Shown: piece after piece, positions 45,820 through 57,136 of the stretch
Position numbering within the stretch: the stretch's first letter is position 1
Layout of the letters: each line of letters starts with the position of its first letter
DNA from: Patulibacter defluvii
GTDB lineage: Bacteria > Actinomycetota > Thermoleophilia > Solirubrobacterales > Solirubrobacteraceae
Reading direction: 5' to 3'
Assembly: GCF_034096925.1 (NCBI RefSeq)
Contig: NZ_JAWZSQ010000011.1
Span: 81,683 to 145,682, forward strand
DNA: 64,000 nt
Program-made: the position numbers and the translations under genes
Notes under the pieces: generated by a model
What the model was told of the DNA's origin: nothing
Seen by the model: the letters and a program-made list of their open reading frames with translations, nothing else
The model's database searches: none

Positions 45820-46448
45820 CACCGCCGGCGGGGGTCGGCGGCGCCGATCCCGCGCACGATCGCGTCGCAGAAGCCGTCGGCGACCTGGTCGGCGGTCAGG
45901 CGGCCGGCGGGGTCGAACCAGGTGGCGGCGTGGTTGACCATGCCCTGCAGCGCCAGCGCGGCGAGCGGCGGGTCGTCGAGCGCGAAGTCGCCGCCCTCCG
46001 CGCCGTCGCGGAGGACGCCGGTCAGCAGCGCCGAGAAGGCGTCGCGGTCGCGGCGGACGTCGTCCCAGCCGGGGTCGGCCTCGATCGTGTGCCGCTCCTG
46101 CTGGAAGACGCGGACGTGGGCCTGGTACTGCTCGACGTGCCGCATCCAGACCCGGACCAGCGCCCGCAGCCGCTGCTCGGCGGTCGCGTCGGGCTGCGCG
46201 ACGACCGCCGAGGCGTCCTCCAGCAGCGGGGTCATCAGGTCCTCGAGGATCCGCGTCAGCGCGCCCTGCTTCGAGCCGATGTAGTGGTAGAGCCCACCGC
46301 GGGCGAGCCCGGTGGCGGCGATCAGGTCGTCGATCGAGGTGCCGTGGTAGCCGCGCTGGGCGAAGGCCTGGGCGCAAGCGTCGATCACCTGCTGCTGACG
46401 CTCGTCGTAGCGCTCGCGGAGCTTGGGTCGGGCCGGGGGTCGTGCCAC
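45819..46448 (-). CDS. TetR-family regulator, divergent from the leucine/isovalerate operon
   Basis: 209 residues from GTG 46448. Helix-turn-helix about 30-65 (GYHGTSIDDLIAATGLARGG, then LYHYIGSKQ). The ligand domain has RVFQQERHTIE and ends with LQGMVNHAATWFDP. The start lies 7 bases after TAAATT; the frame remains open 48 codons upstream but crosses the promoter of the divergent gene. It most likely represses the acyl-CoA dehydrogenase operon and itself through the shared palindrome at 46463-46476, with an acyl-CoA as inducer. Confidence 0.9.
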   Translation of the reverse strand: MARPPARPKLRERYDERQQQVIDACAQAFAQRGYHGTSIDDLIAATGLARGGLYHYIGSKQGALTRILEDLMTPLLEDASAVVAQPDATAEQRLRALVRVWMRHVEQYQAHVRVFQQERHTIEADPGWDDVRRDRDAFSALLTGVLRDGAEGGDFALDDPPLAALALQGMVNHAATWFDPAGRLTADQVADGFCDAIVRGIGAADPRRR

Positions 46449-46451
46449 GAC

Positions 46452-46481
46452 TTGCAATTTAGACCGTTCGTTCGGTACAAG
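46452..46481. promoter_or_regulatory. Divergent promoters with TetR-type operator
   Basis: For the plus strand: TTGCAA (46452-46457), 18-base gap, TACAAG (46476-46481), 7 bases before ATG 46489. For the minus strand: TAAATT (46461-46456), 7 bases before GTG 46448. ACCGTTCGTTCGGT (46463-46476) is a palindrome-like site between the two, ideally placed to block both. Confidence 0.65.
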
Positions 46482-46488
46482 TCCAGTC

Positions 46489-47637
46489 ATGGAGTTCGAT
46501 CTGCCCGAGGACACCCGCGAGCTGCAGCGCATCGTCCGCGACTTCGCGGTCTCCGAGGTGGCCCCGGTCGCGGAGGAGCTGGACCGCACCAAGTCGTTCC
46601 CCTACGAGCTGGTGGCCAAGATGGGCCAGCTGGGCTGGATGGGCATCCCGTTCCCGGAGGAGCTGGGCGGCGCCGGCGGCACCACCCTCCAGTACGCGGT
46701 CGCGGTCGAGGAGCTGACCCGGATCGACTCCTCGGTGGCGATCACGATGTGCGCCCACACCTCGCTCGGCACCCAGCCGATCTACCTCTTCGGCAACGAC
46801 GAGCAGCGCGAGCGCTACATGCCCGACCTCTGCGCGGGCCGCAAGCTCGGGGCCTTCGGGCTGACCGAGCCGGAGGCGGGCAGCGACGCCGGCAACGTCA
46901 AGACCAAGGCCACGCTCGACGGCGACCAGTGGACGATCGACGGCGCCAAGCAGTTCATCACCAACGCCGGCACCGACGTCTCCGGTCATGTCGCGATCAC
47001 CGCGGTCACGGGGGAGACCCCCTCCGGCCGGCCGGAGATCTCGAACCTGATCGTCGAGAACGGCACCCCCGGCTACGAGCCCGGTGAGCCGTACCGCAAG
47101 ATGGGCTGGAACGCCTCGGACACCCGCCCGCTGAGCTTCGCCGACTGCCGGGTCCCGGCCGAGAACCTGCTCGGGCCGCGCGGCCAGGGCTTCCGCCAGT
47201 TCCTCCAGATCCTCGACGGCGGCCGGATCGGCGTCGCGGCGATGGGCCTCGGCCTGGCCCAGGGCGCGCTCGACGAGGCCGTCGCCTACAGCAAGCAGCG
47301 CAACGCCTTCGGCCAGCCGATCGCCCGCTTCCAGGCGATCCAGACCAAGATCGCCGACCTCGCGACCGAGATCGAGGCCGCGCGGCTCTTGACCTACAAG
47401 GCCGCCTGGCTGAAGGACCAGGGCCGCGACTTCTCGCTGACCGCCGCCCAGGCGAAGCTGAAGACCGGCCGGCTGGCCGTCCGCGCCTCGGAGGAGGCGG
47501 TCCAGATCCACGGCGGCTACGGCTTCATGGAGGAATACCCCGTCTGTCGCTTCTACCGCGACGCCAAGATCCTGACCATCGGCGAGGGCACCGACGAGGT
47601 CCAGCAGATGGTCATCTCCCGCGCGCTGCTGGCCTGA
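46489..47637 (+). CDS. Acyl-CoA dehydrogenase, probably isovaleryl-CoA type
   Basis: 382 residues. FAD- and substrate-binding blocks are FGLTEPEAGSDAGNVKTKAT and QFITNAGTDVSGH. The C-terminal part has RNAFGQPIARFQAIQ, IHGGYGFMEEYPVCRFYRDA and IGEGTDEVQQ. The catalytic base is expected near residue 250 in isovaleryl-type enzymes or in GEGTDEV for short-chain types, so specificity is not settled by this alone. Genes for HMG-CoA lyase and a 3-methylcrotonyl-CoA carboxylase-like pair follow, which argues for isovaleryl-CoA. ATG 46489 gives an almost leaderless mRNA. Confidence 0.9.
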   Translation: MEFDLPEDTRELQRIVRDFAVSEVAPVAEELDRTKSFPYELVAKMGQLGWMGIPFPEELGGAGGTTLQYAVAVEELTRIDSSVAITMCAHTSLGTQPIYLFGNDEQRERYMPDLCAGRKLGAFGLTEPEAGSDAGNVKTKATLDGDQWTIDGAKQFITNAGTDVSGHVAITAVTGETPSGRPEISNLIVENGTPGYEPGEPYRKMGWNASDTRPLSFADCRVPAENLLGPRGQGFRQFLQILDGGRIGVAAMGLGLAQGALDEAVAYSKQRNAFGQPIARFQAIQTKIADLATEIEAARLLTYKAAWLKDQGRDFSLTAAQAKLKTGRLAVRASEEAVQIHGGYGFMEEYPVCRFYRDAKILTIGEGTDEVQQMVISRALLA

Positions 47638-47642
47638 TCGCC

Positions 47643-48574
47643 ATGACCACCAGCGACGGCTTCCCCGAGACGGTCCGGGTCCGCGAGGTCGGTCCCCGCG
47701 ACGGCTTCCAGAACGAGCCGGAGACGATCTCCACCGACGACAAGGTCGCCCTGATCGACCGGCTGGCGCGGACCGGCCTGCGGCGGATCGAGCTGACCTC
47801 GTTCGTCCGCCCCGACGTGATCCCGCAGCTGGCCGACGGGGCCGAGGTGCTGCGCCGGATCGACGTGCCCGAGGGCGTCTCGCGCTCGGTCCTGATCCCC
47901 AACGAGCGCGGGCTCGACAACGCGCTGGCGCTGCGCGACCGCTTCGACGAGGCGTCGGTCTTCCTCTCCGCCTCCGAGACCCACAACCGCAAGAACGTCA
48001 ACCGCTCGATCGACGAGTCGCTGGCCGGGCTGGAGCGGGTGGTGGCCCGGGCGCGCGAGGCCGGGCTGCGGGTCGAGGCGGTGATCGCCACCTCCTTCGG
48101 CTGCCCCTACGAGGGCGAGGTTCCCGCCGAGCGCGTGCGCGAGATCGCCGCCCGGCTGCGCGACTTCGGCGCCCAGGAGATCGGCTTCGGCGACACCACC
48201 GGGATGGCCAACCCCCGCCAGGTGCGGCGGTTCTTCGCCGAGGCGGCGGAGGCCCTCGGCGGCGAGGTCGAGCTGACCGCGCACTTCCACAACACCCGCG
48301 GCCAGGGCCTGGCCAACGTCGTCGCCGCGCTCGAGGCCGGCTGCACGTCGTTCGAGTCGAGCTTCGGCGAGCTGGGCGGCTGCCCGGTCCCGGCCGGGGC
48401 GACCGGCAACATCGCCAGCGAGGACCTGGTCTCGATGCTGCACGAGATGGGGATCGCGACCGGGATCGACCTGCCGAAGCTGCTCGAGGCGAGCCGCGCC
48501 GTCCAGCGGGTGCTGGGCCGGCCGCTCGGCTCGCACACGCTGGTGGCCGGGCCGATCGACTGGCACGGAGAGGC

Positions 48575-48578
<4 letters not shown>
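47643..48578 (+). CDS. Hydroxymethylglutaryl-CoA lyase
   Basis: 311 residues, DRE-TIM barrel. Metal and catalytic residues lie in VGPRDGFQNEP, AHFHNTRGQGLANV and the signature GELGGCPVPAGATGNIASED, whose Cys is needed for cleavage. It splits HMG-CoA into acetoacetate and acetyl-CoA, the last step of leucine breakdown. It starts 5 bases after the dehydrogenase stop, and its own stop overlaps the next gene. Confidence 0.93.
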
Positions 48579-50643
<2,065 letters not shown>

Positions 50644-50647
<4 letters not shown>

Positions 50648-52212
50648 CCAACCGCGAGCAGCACCTGGAGCTGATCGGCGACCTCGAGACGCGGCTGACG
50701 CGGATCGCGGCCGGCGGCGGCGAGCGGGCGCGCCAGCGTCACGTCGACCGCGGCAAGCTGCTCCCGCGCGAGCGGATCGATCGCCTGGTCGACCCCTTCA
50801 GCCCGTTCCTGGAGCTGGCCCCGCTGGCCGCCGAGGAGGTCTACGACGACGACGTCCCCGCCGCCGGCGTGATCGCCGGGATCGGCCGCGTCCACGGCCG
50901 CGAGGTCCTGATCATCGCCAACGACGCGACGGTCAAGGGCGGCACCTACTACCCGCTGACGGTCAAGAAGCACCTGCGGGCCCAGGAGGTGGCGCTGGAG
51001 AACCGGCTGCCGTGCATCTACCTGGTCGACTCCGGCGGGGCCTTCCTGCCGAAGCAGGACGAGGTCTTCCCCGACAAGGAGCACTTCGGGCGGATCTTCT
51101 ACAACCAGGCCCGCCTCTCGCGCGAGGGGATCGCCCAGATCGCCGCGGTGATGGGCTCGTGCACCGCCGGCGGCGCCTACGTGCCGGCGATGAGCGACGA
51201 GACGATCATCGTCCGCCAGCAGGGCACGATCTTCCTCGGCGGCCCGCCGCTGGTGAAGGCGGCCACCGGCGAGGAGGTCTCGGCCGAGGAGCTGGGCGGC
51301 GGCGAGCTGCACGCCCGCACCTCGGGCGTCGTCGACCACCTGGCCGAGGACGACGAGCACGCGCTCCAGATCGTCCGCCGGATCGTCTCGACCCTGCCCG
51401 CCGGCCGCGACGGCGTCGCGCCCTGGGAGCAGCGGACGCCCGAGCCGCCGGCCGAGGATCCGGAGTCGCTGCTCGACGTGGTGCCGGTCGACACCCGCGA
51501 GCCCTACGACGCCCGCGAGCTGATCGCGCGGGTCGTCGACGGCAGCCGCCTGCACGAGTTCAAGCCGCTCTACGGCGACACGCTGGTGACCGGCTTCGCC
51601 CACGTGATGGGCCACCCGGTGGCGATCCTGGCCAACAACGGGATCCTCTTCCGCGAGTCGGCGCTGAAGGCGGCCCACTTCATCGAGCTGGCCGACGAGC
51701 GCGGGATCCCGCTGCTCTTCCTGCAGAACATCGCCGGCTACATGGTCGGCCGCGAGTACGAGGCCGGCGGGATCGCCAAGGACGGGGCGAAGATGGTGGC
51801 CGCCGTCGCCTGCGCCCGGGTCCCGAAGCTGACGGTGATCGTCGGCGGCTCGCACGGGGCCGGCAACTACGGCATGTGCGGCCGCGCGTACCAGCCGCGG
51901 TTCCTCTGGATGTGGCCGAACGCGCGGATCAGCGTGATGGGCGGCGAGCAGGCGGCGACCGTCCTGACGACCGTCCGCGAGACCCAGCTGGCCGCGCGCG
52001 GGATCGACTTCCCGGACGAGGAGCGCGAGGCGATGGCCGCCCCGGTCCGGGCCCAGTTCGAAGAGCAGGGCAACCCGGTCTACGCCTCGGCGCGGCTGTG
52101 GGACGACGGCATCATCGACCCGCGCGACACCCGCCGGGTGCTGGGGCTGGCGCTCGACGCCTGCGCCAACGCGCCGCTCGACCCGGTCCGCCGGCCGCTG
52201 TTCCGGATGTAG
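50644..52212 (+). CDS. Carboxyltransferase subunit (methylcrotonyl-CoA carboxylase beta type)
   Basis: 522 residues, crotonase-superfamily carboxyltransferase with N and C halves. GSCTAGGAYVPAMSDETIIV and the FLGGPPLVKAATGEEVSAEE block form the acyl-CoA site; FLQNIAGYMVGREYEAGGIA and GGSHGAGNYGMCGRAYQPRF form the biotin side. These are typical of methylcrotonyl- or geranyl-CoA carboxylase. It transfers carboxyl from biotin to the acyl-CoA. The gene ends 6 bases before a convergent regulator. Confidence 0.93.
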
Positions 52213-52218
52213 CCGCGG

Positions 52219-53472
52219 TCAGGCCTGCTCGGCCGCGCCGAGCAGGTCGGCCAGCCGCAGCGCCGCCGAGAGCGCCAGCGGGTCGTCGCCGAGCGGCCGC
52301 CCGAGCAGCGCCTCGGCCCGCCGGACGCGGTACTTGACGGTGTTCTCGTGGACGCCGAGCCGGCGGGCGGCGGCGACGTGGCTGCCGCGCTCCTCCAGGA
52401 ACGTGCGCAACGTCACCCGCACCCGCCGGGTCTGGTCGTCCTCCTCGCCGAGCGCGCCGAGCCGGGTCTCGACGAACCGCCGCGCGCGGTCGGCGTCGCT
52501 GGTCATCAGCGCCAGCAGGTCGACGTCGCGGTAGCGGACGGCGCGCGGGGTGCGGGCGGCCAGCCCGGCCACGCGGCGGGCCTCGGTCGCGTCGCGGTGG
52601 CTGCGGGTGAAGCCGGTCGGGCCCTCGGCCGGGGCGCCGAGCGCGACGTGCACGCGGACCTCGTCGGGGCCGACCGCCGGCGGCGGGGGCGGGACGTCGT
52701 CGAGCGGCCGGTCGGCCGCCACCCACGCCCACAGCAGCCGGCCGCCGGCGGCGATCCGCAGCAGCCGGCCGCCGCCCAGGTGATCGGCGATCCGCTGGGC
52801 CTCGGCCTCCAGCCGGCTGAGCGGCTCCTCGCCCGGATCGCCGCCCTCGGCCCACAGCAGCAGCGCCACGTGGTGGCCGCGGAGCGGGTGGCCGAGCCGC
52901 CGCTCGGCCGCGTCGACGTCGACCGGCTCCTCGCGCAGCAGCGCCTCGACCACCTCGGCCCGGGCCAGCTCGGCGCTGCGCACCAGCCGCGCCCGCTCGC
53001 CCAGGTACAGCTCGGTGATCCCGGCCGAGAGCGTGTCGATGTAGCCGAAGCTCAGCTCGACCAGGGTCTCCGAGGCCAGCCCGAGCAGCTGCGGATCGTC
53101 GATCGCCGCCCGCAGCTGGCTGAGCATCTCCTGGACGACCACGCCGTGGGCCAGCCGGTGGGCCCGCAGCAGCGAGCCGACCGGGCGGTTGCGGCGGACC
53201 CAGGCGCGGGCGACGGCGACGGTCGCGGCCGGGATCGCCACCTCGCGCGGGACCTCGCGGGCCAGCAGCACCTCGAGCCAGGCGTCGGTCCCCTCGCGGG
53301 TCGCGCGGGTCAGGTCGTCGACGATCTCGGGCTCGTCGGCGAGCGAGTCGATCCGGGCGACCAGGTGGTCGGTCAGCCGCTCGGCCAGCGGGTCGAGGGC
53401 CGCGCGCATCCGCGTCACCGCGTCGCGCAGGGCCGGCGTCAGGCGGGGGTCCGGGGCGTCGTCCGACTCCAC
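52219..53472 (-). CDS. PucR/CdaR-type helix-turn-helix regulator
   Basis: 417 residues. The N-terminal 160 residues look like an RsbR-type sensor helix bundle (ALDPLAERLTDHLVARIDSL; GSLLRAHRLAHGVVVQEMLS). A degenerate GGDEF-like middle follows. The C-terminal helix-turn-helix is LRTFLEERGSHVAAARRLGV with HENTVKYRVRRAEALLGRPL. It faces the carboxylase genes convergently and diverges from the DUF445 gene; the latter is the more natural target. No ligand can be named. Confidence 0.87.
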   Translation of the reverse strand: MESDDAPDPRLTPALRDAVTRMRAALDPLAERLTDHLVARIDSLADEPEIVDDLTRATREGTDAWLEVLLAREVPREVAIPAATVAVARAWVRRNRPVGSLLRAHRLAHGVVVQEMLSQLRAAIDDPQLLGLASETLVELSFGYIDTLSAGITELYLGERARLVRSAELARAEVVEALLREEPVDVDAAERRLGHPLRGHHVALLLWAEGGDPGEEPLSRLEAEAQRIADHLGGGRLLRIAAGGRLLWAWVAADRPLDDVPPPPPAVGPDEVRVHVALGAPAEGPTGFTRSHRDATEARRVAGLAARTPRAVRYRDVDLLALMTSDADRARRFVETRLGALGEEDDQTRRVRVTLRTFLEERGSHVAAARRLGVHENTVKYRVRRAEALLGRPLGDDPLALSAALRLADLLGAAEQA

Positions 53473-53575
53473 GAGCGCAGCCTATGCGGGCCGGGGGTGG
53501 CCCGACTGTCCTGCCCGGCCAAGGGTCCGCCCGCCGTTGTCCGGAGAGGACGAGCGACCGCCCCGGGACCGGCCG

Positions 53576-53581
53576 TACGGT
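53576..53581 (+). promoter_or_regulatory. -10 box of a leaderless transcript upstream of the DUF445 gene
   Basis: TACGGT ends 6 bases before ATG 53588, the start of a seven-codon ORF rather than the main gene. Confidence 0.5.
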
Positions 53582-53587
53582 CGCTCC

Positions 53588-53611
53588 ATGACCAGCCGGA
53601 GCACGCGATGA
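53588..53611 (+). CDS. Possible seven-residue leaderless leader ORF
   Basis: Reads MTSRSTR and stops at TGA 53609-53611, overlapping ATG 53608 of the next gene (ATGA). Position relative to TACGGT matches the leaderless pattern. GGAG inside it (53598-53601) can serve as ribosome site for the main gene. Confidence 0.4.
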   Translation: MTSRSTR

Positions 53612-54909
53612 CCACCGCGACCTTCACCCTCTTCGGCGTCGGCCTGGCCGGGCTGTCGATCCCGTTCTTCACCGCGGTGATCGGCTACGTCACGAACTGG
53701 ACCGGCGTCTGGATGCTCTTCAACCCGCTCGAGTTCCACGGCTTCCGGGTCCCCGGGATGCGCTGGCTCGGGCCGCGGCTGCCGCGGCGGCTGCGGACGG
53801 TGCCGGTCGGCCTCGCCGACGGCCGCTTCGGCTGGCAGGGGATCATCCCCTCGCGGGCCGCCAAGATGGGCTCGATCGCCGTCGACAAGGGCCTGGCCCG
53901 GCTCGGCGGCGCGGCCGACTTCTACCGCGAGCTGCAGCCGGCCCAGATCGCCGAGCACCTGGAGCGCTCGGTCGCGCCGCAGATCCCCGAGATGGTCGAC
54001 GAGACCGTCCGCGCCCGCTACGGCGGACTCTGGGACCGGGTGCCCGACCGCGTCCGTCGCTCGGTCCAGGAGCGGGCCGCGCAGGAGCTGCCCACGGTGC
54101 TGCGCCGCGTCACCGACGAGATCGGCGAGCAGGTCGACGAGATGCTCGACATCAAGCTGATGGTGATCCGGCGGATGGCGGAGCGACCGCAGCTGGCCAA
54201 CCGGGTCTTCCAGGAGGTCGGCGAGCGCGAGCTGCGGATGATCATCCGGCTCGGCTTCGTCTTCGGCTTCCTGTTCGGGATCCCGCTGGTGGTGATCATG
54301 AGCGTCTTCCCCCACTGGTGGGTGGTGGTGCTCGGCGGGATCGTGATCGGCTGGGTCACGAACTGGCTGGCGATCGAGGCGATCTTCTCGCCGCTGGAGC
54401 CGCGCAAGATCGGCCCCTTCACCGTCCACGGGCTCTTCATCCGCCGCCAGCACGACGTCGCGACGATCTACGCCTCGATCATCGCCGACGAGGTGCTGAC
54501 GGTCTCCAACCTGGCCGACGACCTGCTGCACGGCCCCAAGTCCGACCGCACCCGGGCGATGATCGAGCGCGAGCTGACGCCGGTGCTCGACAACGCCCTC
54601 GGGCGGGCGCGGGTCGCGGTGCGGGCGGCGGTCGGGGGCGACGACTACGCCTCGATCGGCGCCGACCTGGCGCGGCGCTCGACCGAGCGGGCGCTGGCGC
54701 CGCTGGCCGACGCCGACCTCAACCAGCGGCAGGGCGTCCACATCCGGCGGATGCTCACCGACCGGATGCGCGAGCTCAGCCACCCCGAGTTCGCCGAGCT
54801 GCTGCGGGCCGCGATGAAGGAGGACGAGTGGCTGCTGCTGCTGCACGGCGGCGTCCTCGGCATCGTCGGCGGGCTCGCCCACCTGGCCGTCTTCGGCACC
54901 CACGTCTGA
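53608..54909 (+). CDS. DUF445-family membrane protein
   Basis: 433 residues. Hydrophobic segments lie at the N-terminus, near 210-250 and at the C-terminus. The family signature GYVTNWTGVWMLFNPLEFHG near residue 25 recurs in a second copy, GWVTNWLAIEAIFSPLEP, near residue 250, showing an internal duplication. Between them are long amphipathic helices (QEVGERELRMIIRL and others). The biochemical role of DUF445 proteins is not established. ATG 53608 has GGAG 6 bases upstream. A DUF4393-like gene follows 13 bases later. Confidence 0.85.
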   Translation: MTTATFTLFGVGLAGLSIPFFTAVIGYVTNWTGVWMLFNPLEFHGFRVPGMRWLGPRLPRRLRTVPVGLADGRFGWQGIIPSRAAKMGSIAVDKGLARLGGAADFYRELQPAQIAEHLERSVAPQIPEMVDETVRARYGGLWDRVPDRVRRSVQERAAQELPTVLRRVTDEIGEQVDEMLDIKLMVIRRMAERPQLANRVFQEVGERELRMIIRLGFVFGFLFGIPLVVIMSVFPHWWVVVLGGIVIGWVTNWLAIEAIFSPLEPRKIGPFTVHGLFIRRQHDVATIYASIIADEVLTVSNLADDLLHGPKSDRTRAMIERELTPVLDNALGRARVAVRAAVGGDDYASIGADLARRSTERALAPLADADLNQRQGVHIRRMLTDRMRELSHPEFAELLRAAMKEDEWLLLLHGGVLGIVGGLAHLAVFGTHV

Positions 54910-54922
54910 GGAGGAGAGAACC

Positions 54923-55579
54923 ATGCTGCGAGTGCTGCGCCTGCCGATCGACATCGCCGACTCGATGACCCGCGCCGGGGTCCGCGAGCTGCGCCGGGGC
55001 CTCGGCCTGGACCGCGACGAGGCCCGGCCGGCGGTCGCCGCCCCGACGGCGCCGACCGTGGTCGCGTCGCGCCCGGTGGCGGGCGCCAACGGCCACGACC
55101 GCGCGCTGGCCGACCGCTTCGGGCGGCTGCTGGAGGCGTCGTCGGCGACCGGGGCCGAGGACGGCCGGACCGCGGCGCTGCTGCGGGTCGTCGAGCAGCT
55201 GACGCCGGACGAGGCGCGGGTGCTGCGGCTGCTGGCCGAGCGCGGTCCGCAGCCGACGCTCGACGTGCGGGTCCGCGACGGCCGCGGCGGGGGCGAGACC
55301 GCCGTGCTGGCCGGCGCGACGCTGGCCGTCCGCGAGGCCGGCGTGCGGTCGGCGGTCGACCCGGCGGTGCTGCTGGCCGACCTCGACCGGCTGGGGCTGG
55401 CCGCGATCAGCGCCGAGCCGCTCGAGGGCGACCGGCCCTACGAGGTGCTGGAGGCCCAGCCCGAGGTGACCAACGCCCGCGCCCGCAAGCGCAGCCGGAT
55501 GGTCCGCGGGCGGCTGGCGCTGACGCCGCTCGGCTGCGAGTTGGCGCGGGCGGCCGGGCTCGACGCGGGCGCGGAGTGA
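54923..55579 (+). CDS. DUF4393 (Abi-alpha)-like protein
   Basis: 218 residues. After a variable, Ala/Pro-rich N-terminal third, QLTPDEARVLRLLAERGPQP begins a domain with a winged-helix look. DLDRLGLAAI and the C-terminal RLALTPLGCELARAAGL follow. This matches the DUF4393 family, some members of which are annotated as the alpha part of abortive-infection systems. Function is unproven here. AGGAGAG precedes ATG 54923, and the gene is probably co-transcribed with the DUF445 gene. Confidence 0.7.
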   Translation: MLRVLRLPIDIADSMTRAGVRELRRGLGLDRDEARPAVAAPTAPTVVASRPVAGANGHDRALADRFGRLLEASSATGAEDGRTAALLRVVEQLTPDEARVLRLLAERGPQPTLDVRVRDGRGGGETAVLAGATLAVREAGVRSAVDPAVLLADLDRLGLAAISAEPLEGDRPYEVLEAQPEVTNARARKRSRMVRGRLALTPLGCELARAAGLDAGAE

Positions 55580-55586
55580 GCGGCGC

Positions 55587-56237
55587 TCAGGGGGCCGCGG
55601 TCGGCCACGGCCGGCGGCCCTCGGGGTCGAGCAGCGCCCGGCCGACCCGCAGCGCCGCGTCGACGATCTCGGCCGGCGGCGGGGGCGGCTCGCGGGCCAG
55701 CGCCTCGGCCAGCATCGTCCGCAGGCCGCCGATGATCGCGGCCGCGGCCAGCCCGGCGTCGACGGCCGGGTCGAGCTCGCCGGCGCGCTGGCCGTGGCGG
55801 ATGTTGCGGGCGGCGGCGGTCACGTGCTCGCGCAGGCGGGCGGCGTCGGCGCGGGTGGCGGCGGCGTCGTGCAGCAGGCCGGTGGCGATCGGCCGGCCGA
55901 GCGGGTGGGCGTAGAGGAAGCCGACCTCGCGGGCCAGCCGCAGCGCCTCCCGCTCGGGCCAGCCGGCGTCGGGCGGCAGCGCCGCGTCGCCCTCCAGCGA
56001 GCGGTCGAAGACCTCGGCGGCGTACTGGTCGTAGAAGGCGTCGACGACCGCCGCCACCAGCCCGTCCTTGCCGGCGAAGTAGCGGTAGAGGACGCTCTGG
56101 GCGACGCCGGCGCGGGCGGCGACGGCGGCGACCTCGGCGCTGCCGTGGCGGCGCAGCTCCTCGGCGGCGGCGGCCAGCAGGCGCTCGCGGGTGGCCCGGC
56201 CCTTGGGGGTCAGGGCCGGGCCGGCGTCGTCGCTCAC
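55587..56237 (-). CDS. TetR-family regulator, co-transcribed with crotonase
   Basis: 216 residues. Helix-turn-helix at about 30-60 (SAEVAAVAARAGVAQSVLYR, then YFAGKDGLV). A C-terminal ligand domain has REVGFLYAHPLGRPIATGLL. GTG 56237 overlaps the stop of the crotonase gene (GTGA). It probably binds the 18-bp palindrome in the promoter of this two-gene operon and so controls itself and the enzyme. Confidence 0.88.
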   Translation of the reverse strand: MSDDAGPALTPKGRATRERLLAAAAEELRRHGSAEVAAVAARAGVAQSVLYRYFAGKDGLVAAVVDAFYDQYAAEVFDRSLEGDAALPPDAGWPEREALRLAREVGFLYAHPLGRPIATGLLHDAAATRADAARLREHVTAAARNIRHGQRAGELDPAVDAGLAAAAIIGGLRTMLAEALAREPPPPPAEIVDAALRVGRALLDPEGRRPWPTAAP

Positions 56238-57127
56238 GGGACGATCACGTGGTCCGGGTTCGGGCGCCGCTCAGGCGGGGCCTGGCCGTAGTCGCCGAAG
56301 GCCCGGTCGCGCTCGGCGACGACGGCGGGCACGCCCTCGCGCTCGGCGCGGTCGATGAAGGCGAGCGCGTCAGGCGTGTTGCGCATCAGCCCGTCGAGGA
56401 TCGGGCCGAGGGTCTGGGTCGAGTGCAGGCCCATGTTCTCGTAGACCTGGTTGACGATCAGCTTCTGGGCGGCGAGCTGGCTGGACGGGATCCGGGCCAG
56501 GTCGGCGGCCAGCGCGGCGACGGTCGACTCCAGCTCGGCGAAGGGCACGGCGCGGTTGATCAGCTCGGCGTCGGCGGCCTCGCGACCGCTGAAGGGGCGG
56601 CCGGTGAGGGCGTGCTCCTTGGCCTTGGTCAGGCCCAGCCGGTAGAGCCACATGCCGGACAGGTAGGCGCCCCACATCCGGCTGTAGGGGGTGCCGATCA
56701 CCGCGTCCTCGCTGGCCACGACCAGGTCGGCGCAGAGCGCGAAGTCGCTGCCGCCGCCGACGCACCAGCCGTGGACCTGCGCGATCACCGGCTTCGGGCA
56801 GCGCCAGATGCTCATGAACTGCTGGGTGGGGGAGACCTGCGGCGCGGTCGCCATCACGAAGTCCTTGCCGGGATCCCAGTGCCCGTCGGTCTCCAGCATC
56901 TCGCCCCAGTGCTTGAAGCCGTCGCCGAAGTCGTAGCCGGCGCAGAACGCCCGCCCGGCCCCGCGGACCACGATCACCTTCACGTCGCCGTCGCGGGTGG
57001 CGCGGGCGACGGCGGCCTCCAGCTCCTCCGGCATCGGCGGGACGATCGTGTTCAGCCGCTGCGGCCGGTTGAGCGTGATCGTCGCGACCGGGCCGTCGGT
57101 GGCGTAGAGCAGGGTCTCGAAGGTCAT
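56234..57127 (-). CDS. Enoyl-CoA hydratase/isomerase-family protein (crotonase fold)
   Basis: 297 residues. The oxyanion hole is formed by RAFCAGYDFGDG and by HGWCVGGGSDFALCADLVVA. The usual catalytic Glu after GGG is replaced by a Ser-Asp context (GGGSDFAL). ALTGRPFSGREAADAELINR follows as in the family. The insertion between the two blocks (HWGEMLETDGHWDPGKDFVM) is long, as in some mycobacterial EchA proteins. The reaction is uncertain: hydration, isomerisation or hydrolysis of an acyl-CoA. It could supply the hydratase missing from the leucine operon, but no sequence feature proves that. Confidence 0.85.
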   Translation of the reverse strand: MTFETLLYATDGPVATITLNRPQRLNTIVPPMPEELEAAVARATRDGDVKVIVVRGAGRAFCAGYDFGDGFKHWGEMLETDGHWDPGKDFVMATAPQVSPTQQFMSIWRCPKPVIAQVHGWCVGGGSDFALCADLVVASEDAVIGTPYSRMWGAYLSGMWLYRLGLTKAKEHALTGRPFSGREAADAELINRAVPFAELESTVAALAADLARIPSSQLAAQKLIVNQVYENMGLHSTQTLGPILDGLMRNTPDALAFIDRAEREGVPAVVAERDRAFGDYGQAPPERRPNPDHVIVP

Positions 57128-57136
57128 GGCCTCCGT

